A stretch of 64,000 nucleotides of DNA from Ehrlichia muris AS145. GTDB lineage: Bacteria; Pseudomonadota; Alphaproteobacteria; Rickettsiales; Anaplasmataceae. Below, piece after piece: positions 28,443 to 39,631 of this stretch. The notes beneath the pieces are model-generated. The model was not told the origin of the DNA and searched no databases. It worked only from the letters and a program-made list of their open reading frames with translations. How positions within the stretch are numbered: the first letter of the stretch is position 1; each line of letters opens with the position of its first letter. The DNA lies in contig NC_023063.1 of the NCBI RefSeq assembly GCF_000508225.1, positions 372,001 through 436,000 on the forward strand, given 5' to 3'. The position numbers and the translations under genes are program-made.

Positions 28443-31400
28443 GAGACTTTATTATAAGCATTAATTTACTTAAATCAAGTTGAGTTGTATTGATTTCATT
28501 TAAAAAGTTATAATATCTATTCAATTTTTCTTGATTGTTTATATACCAACTTTGAATTATATCATTAATTATGCTTTGTACCTTATCCAATTTCACTGCT
28601 AGTGATAGTGTAGGTTCTATCTGTTTTAGAATATTTTCTGTTATTATATATTGATAGTCATTTAGATCATCAAGTAAATTTCTAATAGCAATACGCTGCC
28701 AGTATGAGGAATTTGATTCCATATGTGCTGCAAGGTCACGTATACGACTAAAGTTCAGCAGTGATCTCAACTGAAAATATATTTTTCCTACAGCTAACAG
28801 TGGTGAATTTGAACTATTTGTTAGATGTATTATATCGAGGAAAGCGGTCATGAATTTTAATTTTGTGATTTTTTTTATGATTGATTCTTCAATATTGTGT
28901 TCACTTAGAGAGGATAAAGTATGGTTATATATTTCTAGAGATTCATTACATAAAATGCTTTCTATATTTTCTTCGAGTAAGGATATTTGTGATGATAATT
29001 CTTCTAATTTTGTGTCTATACTTGTAATTTTGGAAGAGTTCCTAATAAACCAGAAGGTAACTTGTCCTATAAATTTTTGTACTTCTCTAATTAAGGCTGT
29101 GTATATATTAATGTGAATTTTGCTGTCCAGCTTATCTAATGTTTTCCATATTTCATATAAGTTATATATGTGGGTTGTTATAACATATATTTTGATTGTA
29201 TCTTCAACAGTAATGCCAATGTTTTCAATGATGTAATTTACAAAGATACATCCCATTCTATTTACTATGTCATTCACTATACACGTTGCTAATATCTCTT
29301 TTTTCAAAGGATGTTGCCTTATATATGGTGCGAAATTATCTCTTATGTATTGAGGGAAGTAAGATAGTAAATATTGGGATTCATATAAACTTGATAAATT
29401 GCTTGAGTGATGGAAAATATTAGAATGCATAACCTCATTTTTTATAAATGTTCTGGTATATGCTATCAATATTGCAATCTGAGGACAGGTAAAGCCTTTC
29501 ATTTCAGCACTCATTTTTGTAATTTCTTCATCACTTGGTAAGAATTCTATGTCTCGATTTAATACTTGAATTTTTTCTAAATATTTTAACAGTTTGTGAT
29601 GTTGTTCTATTCTATTTTGTGCTTGTATACATTCTAACATTAAAGCTTTTGTCTCTAGTTTATTGTGTGATTCTAAAACTATTGATGGTACTTCATGCAT
29701 TATGTCATCTAGTATCTTATTACGCTCAGCTAAAGAAATATAGTTGTTTTGCATTGCTAGCCTTAGACATATTTTTATATTGATTTCAAAATCAGAACAT
29801 ATCACTCCTCCAGAGTTATCTGTGAAATCAGTATTGATCTTTCCTCCATTATTAGCATATTCAATTCTTCCAAGTTGTGTAGATCCTAAATTTCCACCTT
29901 CTATTATCATTGCAGCTTTTACTTCAGATCCATTAATTCTTAGTGCATCGTTGGTTTTATCTGCTACTGCGGCATTACTTTCTTGTGAAGATTTAATATA
30001 TGTTCCTATCCCTCCATTCCATATCATATCAACTTTTGCTTTTAATAAGTGTTTGATAAGTGTATTTGGAGAAATCTGGTCTTCACTAATATTAAATAGT
30101 GTTTTTATTTCAGGGGTTAAGTCTAGTACTTTAGAGTTGCGATTAAAAACTTTTCCACCTTTTGAAATACATGATTTATCATAATCTTCCCATGAAGAAT
30201 TAGTTAAGTTAAATAACCTCTTACGTTCAAGAAAGCTTTTTTGTGGATCAGGTGATGGATCAACAAAAATATGACTATGATTAAATGCTCCAATTAGGTG
30301 TATTTTATCAGATAATAGCATTCCATTGCCAAATACATCTCCGGACATGTCTCCAATACCAATCACTGTAAATGGTTCATTATGTATATCTTTGTCCATA
30401 AGCCAGAAATGCCTTTGGGCTCCTACCCATGCTCCTTTTGCTGTAATGCCCATTTTTTTATGATCAAATCCGACTGATCCTCCAGATGCAAAAGCGTCTC
30501 CTAGCCAGAAATTATATTCTTCGGAAATTTCATTTGCATAATCAGAAAATGTAGCAGTTCCTTTATCTGCTGCAACTACTAGGTATGGATCGTATTCATC
30601 ATATTTAATAATATCATTAGGTGTGACATATTTATCATCGATAATGTTGTCAGTAATATCTAATATACCCCTTAAGAAATTTTTATAGCATTCTACAGCA
30701 GTACTTTTTGATAAAGCTGCATTTTTTTGTGTACGTTTTAAGATAAATCCTCCTTTAGATCCTACTGGAACAATCACAGAATTTTTTGTCATTTGTGCTT
30801 TCATTAATCCTAATATTTCTGTGCGAAAGTCTTCTGTTCTGTCAGACCACCTAATTCCTCCACGTGCAACTTTTCCACCTCGTAAGTGTATACCTTCAAA
30901 TAAATTAGAGTATACATATATTTCTCTAAAGGGACATGGTAAAGGTATGTTTGGTACTTTACTTGAGTCTAATTTTATAGACAGATAATCTTTTCCTTTA
31001 TAGTAATTCGTACGTAAAATTGCTAAAATTAATGCGTATATGCATCGTAAAATGTGGTCATGCACTACATCTGTAACTTTTAGTAATAGTTCATTAATTT
31101 TGTTTTCTATGGAACTAGATTCCTGATTGTTAATTAATGTTGGATTAAATCTGGCTTCAAATAATTTTATAAAATGGAACAAGATTTTTGGATATCTAAT
31201 AGCAACTTTCTGAGTGTAAATTTGACTATAGTTAAATGACACTTGCTTTAAGTATCTGCTTAAGACTCTTATCAGCATAACTTCTCTCCAATTTAAGTTA
31301 GCTAATATGACTAAGCTATTGAAGTAATCATTTTCTATTTCTTTAGCAAATATTTTTTTAATTGTGGTTTCAAATTGCTGTTTGATACTGTTATGGTCAA

Positions 31401-33174
31401 AGGATTGTTTTGTATTTGATAGTATAAAGTGATGTAAATATACGGTAATTTTGGCTGTAATAGTATAGCTATGGTGTAAAATTATATTTGTTCCCATTTT
31501 TTTTACTATACTCAATATTTCTGAAAGTTGAAGATTGCTTTCTTGAGGTATGTATATTTTTAACTGATAATGAACACTATTTTTGATTAAATAAAGGTCA
31601 GCTTCACTAGTATTATATTTACAAACTTGCTCTAATTTTATTATATCGTGATAAGCACTTTTTGAATTAAAATATTCTTGGTAACTTGGTGGAAATGCTG
31701 TTAAATATTGTAAAAATGGATTTATAGATCCTAAATTACAATACATGACATCTTGTAATTTATCTTCCCATCTCCTAGATGCTGCAATTAATTTTTCTTC
31801 GATTTCTGATTCTGAAAAGTCACTAAATAACTTATCTCGTGCTTTTAGTATAAATTGCAACCTGACTAGATTATACTCATTTAACATATTATATTGATTA
31901 TTGACAACTTTACCTAGGAGCATCTGTTCTAATATGCAACTCATTTTATTTGCAAGTTCAGTGCTTGCTAAAACTTTTGGTATAAAAATTATGCAATTTA
32001 TAAAATTGTGACTTTGACTTTTTATTATGAAAAGTTTAATTTTTGGGTTGTTAGCTAAAGACAGTATTCCAATTGAAATTTTAAATAGTTCTTCTTCGGA
32101 AAATTGAAATAATTCGTCTCTAGATAACCTCTGTAATATATCAATCAATGCTTTATTACTATGTCCACCTCTAGTAAATCCTGCTTTTTTTTCTACTGCT
32201 TTTATTTTACTGCGAATTAATGGAATAGAATTTGCATCTTGAAATGAAATTATGGAGGCAAAAAATCCGTAAAAACAATGTTCTTTTATCAAAATATTGT
32301 CTTGAGTAAATATTCTAAGTCCTATACAAATCATGTATTCATATCTATGCACAGTAGATAAAATGTTAGATTGTATGATATATATGTGTTTTTTAGATTC
32401 AGGTAAATTTTTAATAGATTCATCTGATGTATTGACTCGCTGTAGTCCAAGACTGGTTTTAGTATTGATTACTAACTTGTTTTGATCTACAATGTACTCT
32501 TCATATCCTAAGAAAATAAAATTGTCTTTTCTTAACCATTCTAAGAATGTAATTTCTTCTTCTATAGAATTGCTATAGGAAGCTTTCATAGTATTCAATG
32601 CTGAATCGAAATGGTATAACATTGATTTCCAGTCATTAACACAGTAGCTAACTAATTGTAGATTTTTTTCAATATCGTGTTTTAATAGTTTATGAGATTC
32701 TTCATCGACATTACTAATAGTAAAGTATACTATTGACTCGCTTGTCTCATCGTTTGAACAAGATTGTGCAGGTGATATAGTATGTATATGTTTTTCTTTG
32801 CGTTCAATATTTAGCACAGCATTTGTATAATAATATATTGATGCATGGTGTTTCTTTATTGCAATGATAATAGAATCAACTATGAATGGTAAATTGTCAT
32901 TTATGATTTCAATAATAGTTGCATTGCTTATAATATCATTGTTTTGTTGTTCTACATTGAATATTTTTACTTTACTTTCTCCAGGTTGTTTAATCTTAAT
33001 GAGTTCATATAAATCACGTGCTATGAATAAAAAAAAGTTGGTATCTAATGTAATATTGCTATTGTAAGAGAAACTGTAGAATTGTTTAATAAAGCTTTTG
33101 AATAGATAGTCATCTTCCTGTTTTATTAATTCTAAGACTGAATCAATAATCTTTTGATTAAAATTGTTAAGCAT
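28423..33174 (-). CDS. gdh: NAD-specific glutamate dehydrogenase, large type
   Basis: About 1583 residues, the roughly 180-kDa class of NAD-dependent glutamate dehydrogenase. It deaminates glutamate to 2-oxoglutarate and so feeds carbon from host-derived glutamate or glutamine into the TCA cycle. The catalytic domain sits in the middle: KVARGGIRWSDRTEDFRTE (shown in part), MKAQMTKNSVIVPVGSKGGF, the DKGTATFSDYAN block and the GIGDMSGDVFGNGMLLS nucleotide region. The long N-terminal part is regulatory-like, typical of the class. The frame is open from a TTG at 33198, but the ATG at 33174 (MLNNFNQK) is the first ATG. First gene of gdh-tatB-pleD. Confidence 0.95.
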   Translation of the reverse strand: MLNNFNQKIIDSVLELIKQEDDYLFKSFIKQFYSFSYNSNITLDTNFFLFIARDLYELIKIKQPGESKVKIFNVEQQNNDIISNATIIEIINDNLPFIVDSIIIAIKKHHASIYYYTNAVLNIERKEKHIHTISPAQSCSNDETSESIVYFTISNVDEESHKLLKHDIEKNLQLVSYCVNDWKSMLYHFDSALNTMKASYSNSIEEEITFLEWLRKDNFIFLGYEEYIVDQNKLVINTKTSLGLQRVNTSDESIKNLPESKKHIYIIQSNILSTVHRYEYMICIGLRIFTQDNILIKEHCFYGFFASIISFQDANSIPLIRSKIKAVEKKAGFTRGGHSNKALIDILQRLSRDELFQFSEEELFKISIGILSLANNPKIKLFIIKSQSHNFINCIIFIPKVLASTELANKMSCILEQMLLGKVVNNQYNMLNEYNLVRLQFILKARDKLFSDFSESEIEEKLIAASRRWEDKLQDVMYCNLGSINPFLQYLTAFPPSYQEYFNSKSAYHDIIKLEQVCKYNTSEADLYLIKNSVHYQLKIYIPQESNLQLSEILSIVKKMGTNIILHHSYTITAKITVYLHHFILSNTKQSFDHNSIKQQFETTIKKIFAKEIENDYFNSLVILANLNWREVMLIRVLSRYLKQVSFNYSQIYTQKVAIRYPKILFHFIKLFEARFNPTLINNQESSSIENKINELLLKVTDVVHDHILRCIYALILAILRTNYYKGKDYLSIKLDSSKVPNIPLPCPFREIYVYSNLFEGIHLRGGKVARGGIRWSDRTEDFRTEILGLMKAQMTKNSVIVPVGSKGGFILKRTQKNAALSKSTAVECYKNFLRGILDITDNIIDDKYVTPNDIIKYDEYDPYLVVAADKGTATFSDYANEISEEYNFWLGDAFASGGSVGFDHKKMGITAKGAWVGAQRHFWLMDKDIHNEPFTVIGIGDMSGDVFGNGMLLSDKIHLIGAFNHSHIFVDPSPDPQKSFLERKRLFNLTNSSWEDYDKSCISKGGKVFNRNSKVLDLTPEIKTLFNISEDQISPNTLIKHLLKAKVDMIWNGGIGTYIKSSQESNAAVADKTNDALRINGSEVKAAMIIEGGNLGSTQLGRIEYANNGGKINTDFTDNSGGVICSDFEINIKICLRLAMQNNYISLAERNKILDDIMHEVPSIVLESHNKLETKALMLECIQAQNRIEQHHKLLKYLEKIQVLNRDIEFLPSDEEITKMSAEMKGFTCPQIAILIAYTRTFIKNEVMHSNIFHHSSNLSSLYESQYLLSYFPQYIRDNFAPYIRQHPLKKEILATCIVNDIVNRMGCIFVNYIIENIGITVEDTIKIYVITTHIYNLYEIWKTLDKLDSKIHINIYTALIREVQKFIGQVTFWFIRNSSKITSIDTKLEELSSQISLLEENIESILCNESLEIYNHTLSSLSEHNIEESIIKKITKLKFMTAFLDIIHLTNSSNSPLLAVGKIYFQLRSLLNFSRIRDLAAHMESNSSYWQRIAIRNLLDDLNDYQYIITENILKQIEPTLSLAVKLDKVQSIINDIIQSWYINNQEKLNRYYNFLNEINTTQLDLSKLMLIIKSLDMFIN

Positions 33175-33751
33175 TTTTTTAGCTGCGCTAGTTGACAATT
33201 ATATAGTAAGTTATTTTTGTTAAAATACTATTATACTTCTTTAAAGTATAATGCAATTAATTTTTAGGGTGCTGATATGAATTCACAATTTAATGTATTA
33301 TGAAATATTATGTACTAGGATATTTAGAGTATAGATATTTATAATATAAAAAAACAGTTGTAAGTTAAGACATATACATCGTGTGTATGTATTAAAAACA
33401 ATTTTAAATATGTTATAGGTATTTTTTTAATGGAACTATATTATAGTTAATTTTTTACTGGATGTTTTATGTTAGATATTACTTTCATGTAAACTTAAAA
33501 AGTACTCAAATATACTATATTTATAGAACTTATCACACTTGTGTGTTATAGGTTAGTTTTAATAAGTTAAAATATTAATATATTATTTCTAAAATGTGCT
33601 TATATTTGATGTAAGCTTAAGAAATTTTATTATATGTTAAACATGGTATTGTTAAATAATATTTTACTCCTTGTAGATAGTGAAAATATGTAGTAAATTT
33701 TATTAACTATACGTGTTATTTTTCTTAGGAGTATCTTGTATAGTTTTTGAA
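33175..33751. other. Divergent spacer gdh-exoD
   Basis: About 577 bases between divergent genes, with no gene. TTATGTTAGATATTACTTTC (33468) and TTATATTTGATGTAAGCTTA (33600) begin faintly similar stretches, perhaps another old tandem duplication. Promoters for both neighbours must be here. Confidence 0.45.
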
Positions 33752-34393
33752 ATGAGTATATATATGTCGCACGAAAAGGATAAAGCAGTTTCAGATCTAT
33801 TGAAAGAAGTTACAAATAACACTGATATGGATAAGATTACATTATTTGAATTAAAATCTGCACTTCATGCTCGTGGTTTTGGAGTATTAATGTTGTTGTT
33901 TTCATTACCTCTTGCGATTCCTATACCTGTACCTCCAGGGTATACAACAATATTCTCTATACCTTTGTTAATGTTTGCATTCCAAATGTTGCTTGGGTTG
34001 CAGGTTCCTTGGATGCCTAAATGGTTAGAACAAAAGTCTTTTAAACGTGCAACTTTAGCTTCAATTATTGAAAAAACTGCTCCTATATTGAGAAAAGCAG
34101 AGAAACTTACAAAGCCTCGTTTATTATTTGTATTTAATAGTTTTGGAGAAAAGGTTATAGCTTTTATTTCTCTTTTATGTGCTGTATCAATAGCTATACC
34201 GTTACCTTTAACAAATTTTATACCAGCAGGTGGTGTGTCGATTATGTCTTTGGGTATGCTTAATAAAGATGGTGTCATGGCGATTCTTGGAGTAATAGTG
34301 TCATTGTTTGGTATTATTATTACTCTCATGGTAATTACTTTAGGTCCCAAACTTGTTATAAATATGTTTTCTTTTTTATCGAAATTTACATGA
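33752..34393 (+). CDS. exoD: ExoD-family membrane protein
   Basis: About 213 residues in the exopolysaccharide synthesis ExoD family, an inner-membrane protein family of unknown biochemical role, named from Rhizobium exo mutants. It shows the conserved [25 protein letters not shown] (seen as [11 protein letters not shown] and [11 protein letters not shown]), [15 protein letters not shown], and a second [11 protein letters not shown] segment. Three or four hydrophobic helices are predicted. Starts at 33752 and 33764 are both possible. The stop overlaps the cysS ATG (ATGA), so cysS is translationally coupled. Confidence 0.85.
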   Translation: MSIYMSHEKDKAVSDLLKEVTNNTDMDKITLFELKSALHARGFGVLMLLFSLPLAIPIPVPPGYTTIFSIPLLMFAFQMLLGLQVPWMPKWLEQKSFKRATLASIIEKTAPILRKAEKLTKPRLLFVFNSFGEKVIAFISLLCAVSIAIPLPLTNFIPAGGVSIMSLGMLNKDGVMAILGVIVSLFGIIITLMVITLGPKLVINMFSFLSKFT

Positions 34394-35769
34394 TCATATA
34401 TAATACTTTAACTGGCATTAAGGAACCTTTTATTCCTTTGAGTAGTGATAATGTGAAGGTTTATGTTTGTGGTCCTACAGTCTATGATTTTGCGCATATT
34501 GGGAATTCTAGGTCAATCATTATATATGATGTGCTGTTTAGATTGTTAAAATTGCTATATCCTAAAGTGACTTATGTAAGAAACATTACTGATGTTGACG
34601 ATAAGATTATTAATGTTGCACAAAGTAGTAAGCAGAATATATATGATGTTACTTCAACTTATATAAGAGCATTTCATGAAGATATGAAAATGCTGAATTG
34701 TTTAGACCCAACTTATGAGCCAAGAGCAACTGATAGTGTAGATATTATGATCAATTTGATACAGAAGTTAATAGATCTGGGTCATGCGTATGTGTATAAT
34801 GGTAGTGTGTTTTTTAATATCAAATCTTATCCTTCCTATGGTAAGTTATCTCGGCGTAATATCTCAGAACTTATTTATGGTAGTAGGGTAGATGTGGAAT
34901 TGGGTAAAAAACATCCAGGGGATTTTGTTTTATGGAAACCTGCTACTGAAATAGATAAGCAATTAATGAGTTGTTGGTCAAGTCCTTGGGGATTAGGGAG
35001 GCCAGGCTGGCATATAGAATGTTCAGCTATGAGTTATTGTTATTTAGGTGAAAATTTTGATATTCATGGTGGTGGAGCAGATTTACAGTTTCCTCATCAT
35101 GAAAATGAAATAGCACAAAATTGTTGTGCTTTTCCTGGTAGCCAATATGCTAAATATTGGGTGCACAATGGGTTTCTTACTGTTAATGGTGAGAAAATGA
35201 GTAAATCTTTAGGTAATGTTTTAACAGTGAGGCAGTTATTGGATAGTGGAATCAAAGGTGAATTGATAAGATATGTATTGTTAAGTGCACATTATAGGAA
35301 ACCTTTAGATTGGAGTAGTAAAATAGTAGCTAATGCTCAAGAGTCGCTTAATCGTATGTATACTGCTTTAAGTTCAATAGATGCTGATTTATCATTGGAT
35401 AGTGGAGTTGAATTATCTAATAGTGTTATTGATTGTTTAAAAGATGATATTAATACTCCAAAGGCTATTTCAATATTGCATGAGATGGTTACAAAGATTA
35501 ATAAAACATCTGATATAATGAAAAAGGTATGTTTAACAAAAACTCTTATTAAAACTGCAAATTTTTTGGGTATTTTACAGCATTCTTGGCAAGATTGGTT
35601 TAAAATTGATAATAATGATAAAGAAATCAGTCAATTAATAGATGAAAGAAAAAAAGCAAGAGCAAGTAATGATTTTAAAAAGGCAGATGATATACGTCAG
35701 CTTTTGTTAGATCGAGGAATAGTTCTGTCTGATAATAGAGATGGAACTACACATTGGTATAAGAAGTAA
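34390..35769 (+). CDS. cysS: Cysteinyl-tRNA synthetase
   Basis: 459-residue class I synthetase that charges tRNA-Cys. The zinc site begins with Cys27 in VCGPTVYD, the HIGH motif reads HIGN (36-39), and further zinc ligands are in WHIECSAM and [15 protein letters not shown] (parts). KMSKSLGNV is the second class signature. Full length. Starts by ATGA overlap with exoD. Confidence 0.97.
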   Translation: MIIYNTLTGIKEPFIPLSSDNVKVYVCGPTVYDFAHIGNSRSIIIYDVLFRLLKLLYPKVTYVRNITDVDDKIINVAQSSKQNIYDVTSTYIRAFHEDMKMLNCLDPTYEPRATDSVDIMINLIQKLIDLGHAYVYNGSVFFNIKSYPSYGKLSRRNISELIYGSRVDVELGKKHPGDFVLWKPATEIDKQLMSCWSSPWGLGRPGWHIECSAMSYCYLGENFDIHGGGADLQFPHHENEIAQNCCAFPGSQYAKYWVHNGFLTVNGEKMSKSLGNVLTVRQLLDSGIKGELIRYVLLSAHYRKPLDWSSKIVANAQESLNRMYTALSSIDADLSLDSGVELSNSVIDCLKDDINTPKAISILHEMVTKINKTSDIMKKVCLTKTLIKTANFLGILQHSWQDWFKIDNNDKEISQLIDERKKARASNDFKKADDIRQLLLDRGIVLSDNRDGTTHWYKK

Positions 35770-35981
35770 TAAGATAAAACGAGATTGGATTTCTTTAATT
35801 TTATAACTGCATGTGATAAAATGTCATGTAAAACATACCAATGACATAGAACGGTAGTAAAGTGTAAAAAAATTTCTGCTTATATAATAAAACCTTTGGT
35901 GTAAAAAGTATGTTTTATTTACGTTTTTTTATAGTATAAAAAGCTGTACTGCAACACAATATGATAGTTACAGTTGTCATA

Positions 35982-37847
35982 CTAATGTCGTCCATGCTCT
36001 CCTGAAATAAGGGAACATAACATGTCTGAAAGTCTTGTGAGATATGAAGAAGGGGAGGGAGCAGTGGTTGTATCTAGTGGTTTTTTAGTTATATTTTTAC
36101 TGTCTATATAAGAATTACAATATTTACCACTAAATTCTACGGCACCGTATCGAGCGATGATAGCACTATCAATTGCTATTGGTTCTGTGGAACTGGCAGG
36201 ATTGTTGTGGATTTTAATTAATCCAGTATTTGACATTATGTGAGATTTATTAACTTGTCCTATGATTGTAATATTACCTTTATTTGTGTACAACATACCG
36301 CAAAATTTACCAAATATAGTTACGTCTGTATCATGGAATATTAGAACTGAAAATTCTATAGTTTTGCTATATATTACTACTTCATTAACACCAAATTTAG
36401 ACATAAGATTTGTACCATTGTGTGTTATGTATGTTAGATAAAGTGCTATCTTACTACTTAAATTTTTAATAATTAATTGTTTGTTTTCTATACGTATATT
36501 ATAAGTGAGCATAGGTATGCTATGATCAAAAAAAGTGCAAGGTAACCTCTTATCCTGGCTGATATCATCTATTATGTTTAAGTGATTTGCATTGTGCATT
36601 ATATTACAAAATAGAGATTCGGCATTTTCAGTTGTGGTGGTAATGTTATGTCGATTAATAGGCCATCCTATGGATACAATAACAGCACGGTATTGAAAGT
36701 TAGGATGGAATGATTCTATATTTAGTGCACGTATTCCATATTCATCTTTTTGATTAACAACATCCCATGAGTGAAACGATGTGATTGATTTTTCTGCTGG
36801 GCAGAGATCTGTTTGTTTAGTTATTATAGTTTTATCTTTTATATTGCTGCAAAAATTGGGTGGAATAGTAAATGTATCCGGTAATTTTTTCTGAATTATT
36901 CTACCATTGATGCTGACAGTTCCAAATATGGATATTATGTTTTCACTACATTCTTCTTTTGCATTAGTAATGATAATGCTACCGTATTTATTAAAGATAC
37001 TGCCATATACTGTACCAGAAATAGTTATGTTACTTATTTCTAAGAATATTTCTGTATACTTTGGAATGTCGCATTTAATATTGATTTCACATCCATTATC
37101 TAGAAGGGGATTAAGGTTGTGAAATATTTTTTGGTCAAGAATGTGGATTGCTTTTAGTCCAATAAATTGTTTAGTTGTTCTTAGTAGATCGATATCTCTC
37201 TCTATTACATATGATGCTTGTATATTATATAAATTTTGTAAATATTTTGCATATGAGAAGAAAGCTTTTTTTTGTACATACTGAAACAATGTTGCTTTTA
37301 ATTGATTCATTATTTTATTTCTAATGACAAATGTTTCGAATAGTATTTCGCTTGTATAGCTTGTTTGGTAGTTAGTATTATTGTCAAAACATTGATCAAT
37401 GAATGATGTCAATATGGTGTATTGGATATTATATTTCAAGTTATTATTTATTGTAATGTCTCTCTTGTTATGAGAGGAATTGCATGCTATCCTGTCTAGC
37501 ATATTAATACTGTCATCACTAGAAACTGATATTTGATGTTTATGGTATAATGTGTGTATTTCTTGTATACTGTTCCATAGGGTATCTGATGTTCTTTCAT
37601 CAATTAGAGGCATCTTTACTTTGTCATTTGTAGTAAACCATTCCTTGTATTCCTGCAACATGGATGTGACTTCTTGTTTAAAAGAGGTGAAATCTGGTTC
37701 AATATCTAGTGTTAGTGCTATGCATAGTGGGATCACATTGCTGATATCTATGAGAGCTTCATCAATCTTTTCTAATGTAATATCCTTTACGTATTTCTTT
37801 AAGTTTATATTGTTTATTACTGCTCCTTGTTGAACTTTTGTTAGCAT
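35982..37847 (-). CDS. Hypothetical protein, 621 residues, beta-repeat character
   Basis: Not recognised. No signal peptide and no clear membrane helix. Residues 1-240 are mainly helical. Residues 268-320 (SNITISGTVYGSIFNKYGSI, then NIISIFGTVSINGRI) and 505-590 (TDVTIFGKFCGML, KGNITIIGQVNKSHI, YGAVEFSGKY) show repeated V/I-x-I-x-G-x-V/F strands. These look like the short right-handed beta-helix rungs of bactofilin or polymer-forming proteins. The C-terminus is Ser/Thr/Pro-rich and ends in GEHGRH. It lies alone between cysS and nrdB with ordinary codon use. It could be an Ehrlichia-specific structural or secreted protein. Function is unknown. Confidence 0.75.
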   Translation of the reverse strand: MLTKVQQGAVINNINLKKYVKDITLEKIDEALIDISNVIPLCIALTLDIEPDFTSFKQEVTSMLQEYKEWFTTNDKVKMPLIDERTSDTLWNSIQEIHTLYHKHQISVSSDDSINMLDRIACNSSHNKRDITINNNLKYNIQYTILTSFIDQCFDNNTNYQTSYTSEILFETFVIRNKIMNQLKATLFQYVQKKAFFSYAKYLQNLYNIQASYVIERDIDLLRTTKQFIGLKAIHILDQKIFHNLNPLLDNGCEINIKCDIPKYTEIFLEISNITISGTVYGSIFNKYGSIIITNAKEECSENIISIFGTVSINGRIIQKKLPDTFTIPPNFCSNIKDKTIITKQTDLCPAEKSITSFHSWDVVNQKDEYGIRALNIESFHPNFQYRAVIVSIGWPINRHNITTTTENAESLFCNIMHNANHLNIIDDISQDKRLPCTFFDHSIPMLTYNIRIENKQLIIKNLSSKIALYLTYITHNGTNLMSKFGVNEVVIYSKTIEFSVLIFHDTDVTIFGKFCGMLYTNKGNITIIGQVNKSHIMSNTGLIKIHNNPASSTEPIAIDSAIIARYGAVEFSGKYCNSYIDSKNITKKPLDTTTAPSPSSYLTRLSDMLCSLISGEHGRH

Positions 37848-38122
37848 AATATTTGCACGTATAAGATTTAGATGACTAGTGTATAGTTGTAAATAATTTA
37901 ATATGCAATTTATTTTTTAATATTTTAGGTAAAAAATATTATATAAGTATATAAAAATTATATTTATGTTACCTTTTTGTTAAGCGATGGTTATTTATAA
38001 TTACGTTTATTACTTGGATTATATTAATAAAAAATCTTAGTTGATTTTTGTATCAAATAATTGTTATAGTTCTTTTTGGATTGTAGTTTATAATCCATGT
38101 TGTTTTGTTATAGTATTTGAAA

Positions 38123-39097
38123 ATGTCATTATTAGATTCTCGACCAATTTATAAACCATTTAATTATCCTTGGGCATATGATGCGTGGTTATGTCAACAA
38201 AGGATACACTGGTTGCCTGAAGAGGTGCCGCTTGCAGATGATGTTCAAGATTGGAAAACGGTACTTTCTGAGAAGGAAAAAAATCTTTTAGTCCAGATTT
38301 TTCGTTTTTTTACGCAGGCTGATATTGAAGTTAATAATTGTTATATGAAACATTATTCAAATATTTTTAAGCCTACAGAAATATGTATGATGCTTTCTGC
38401 ATTTTCAAATATGGAAACTATACATATAGCTGCTTATTCATATTTACTGGATACTATTGGAATGCCTGAAATTGAGTATCAAGCGTTTTTAAAGTTTGAG
38501 GTAATGAAGAAAAAATATGACTATATGCAGAGATTTGAAGAATGTAAGAAAAATGATAAAAGACATGTAGCAAAAACTTTAGCAGTTTTTGGTGCTTTTA
38601 CAGAAGGGTTGCAATTATTTGCTTCGTTTGCGATCTTGTTAAATTTTCAACGTTTTGGAAAAATGAAAGGTATGGGACAAATTATAGCTTGGTCTGTAAG
38701 AGATGAAACATTACATACAGAATCAATAATCAGGTTGTTTAATACTTTTATTCAAGAGAATTATGAAATATGGGATGATTCATTAAAACAAGAGTTATAT
38801 GAAGCGTGTAGAATTATTGTTTCGTTAGAAGATGAGTTTATTAATTTAGCATTTGCTTGTGGAGATGTTGAAGGATTATCTTCTAAAGAAGTTAAGGAAT
38901 ATATTAGATATATTGCAAATAGAAGATTATTACAGTTGAATCTGGAGCCTATATATGATGCAACTAAAAACCCTTTGTTATGGTTAGATGAGATTTTAAA
39001 TGGAGTAGAACATACTAATTTTTTTGAGAATAGGGTTACAGAATATGCTCGTGCTGCTACAGAGGGAACATGGGAAGAGGCATTTGAAGACCATTGA
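38123..39097 (+). CDS. nrdB: Ribonucleotide reductase class I, beta subunit
   Basis: 324-residue radical-generating subunit that supplies NrdA for dNTP synthesis. The di-iron ligands and radical Tyr are spaced exactly as in E. coli NrdB. Asp67 (QADIEVNN), Glu98 and His101 (METIHIAAY) and Tyr105 are followed by Glu163-region AFTEGLQLF and a final RDETLHTESI. The radical Tyr is retained, so it is not the tyrosine-free chlamydial type. The ATG at 38123 is chosen over a TTG two codons earlier. nrdA is not in the window. Confidence 0.95.
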   Translation: MSLLDSRPIYKPFNYPWAYDAWLCQQRIHWLPEEVPLADDVQDWKTVLSEKEKNLLVQIFRFFTQADIEVNNCYMKHYSNIFKPTEICMMLSAFSNMETIHIAAYSYLLDTIGMPEIEYQAFLKFEVMKKKYDYMQRFEECKKNDKRHVAKTLAVFGAFTEGLQLFASFAILLNFQRFGKMKGMGQIIAWSVRDETLHTESIIRLFNTFIQENYEIWDDSLKQELYEACRIIVSLEDEFINLAFACGDVEGLSSKEVKEYIRYIANRRLLQLNLEPIYDATKNPLLWLDEILNGVEHTNFFENRVTEYARAATEGTWEEAFEDH

Positions 39098-39631
39098 TAT
39101 TACTATAAATATATTTTTAATGTCATTTAAAATTTTGAATAGTATTATATTAATATGAATTCGTTATTTCTATAAACGGTCATATATAACTTTATTGTTT
39201 TTTATGTAGAAAGAATTATCTTATTTGGTGACATAACATTATTTATGTGAAATATGTTATAGTGTTACTGTTATATTAATAGGAATTCCTATTTCTGATG
39301 AAAAATGGAGCATGGGTTTGTTGGTTTTTATATTAAAATAAAGTTGCATGTAATTATGCAATACGCTATGTGTAATTTCCATTTCTAATGATGTAGAATA
39401 GATTTTTTTCAGTTTTGGGCGTTATATGGTTTGATTGTTCCTTTGATAATGGATCCAATACTAATGGAATGCTTAAGTTTACTTGTTTTGCTGTCATGTT
39501 GTTGATGTATATATTTTCTGCTAATAACTGTAATTTAATTAAAAAGTTGTTTTGTTATTTTTATTTATATATGTAGAATATGAGCTTTTGTAACAAACAT
39601 GTATAATGCTTTAAGCTAAATAAATACATGT
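39098..39631. other. Spacer downstream of nrdB with degenerate repeats
   Basis: 534 bases with no gene. TTATATTAATATGAATTCGT (39145) and TTATATTAATAGGAATTCCT (39271) lie 126 bases apart within longer similar stretches. A third partial match is near 39375. This suggests old tandem duplication. Confidence 0.5.

Noticed and set aside
33865-34350. 161-codon minus-strand frame opposite exoD
   Set aside because: It is antisense to the conserved ExoD coding sequence, which has clear family motifs and couples to cysS.
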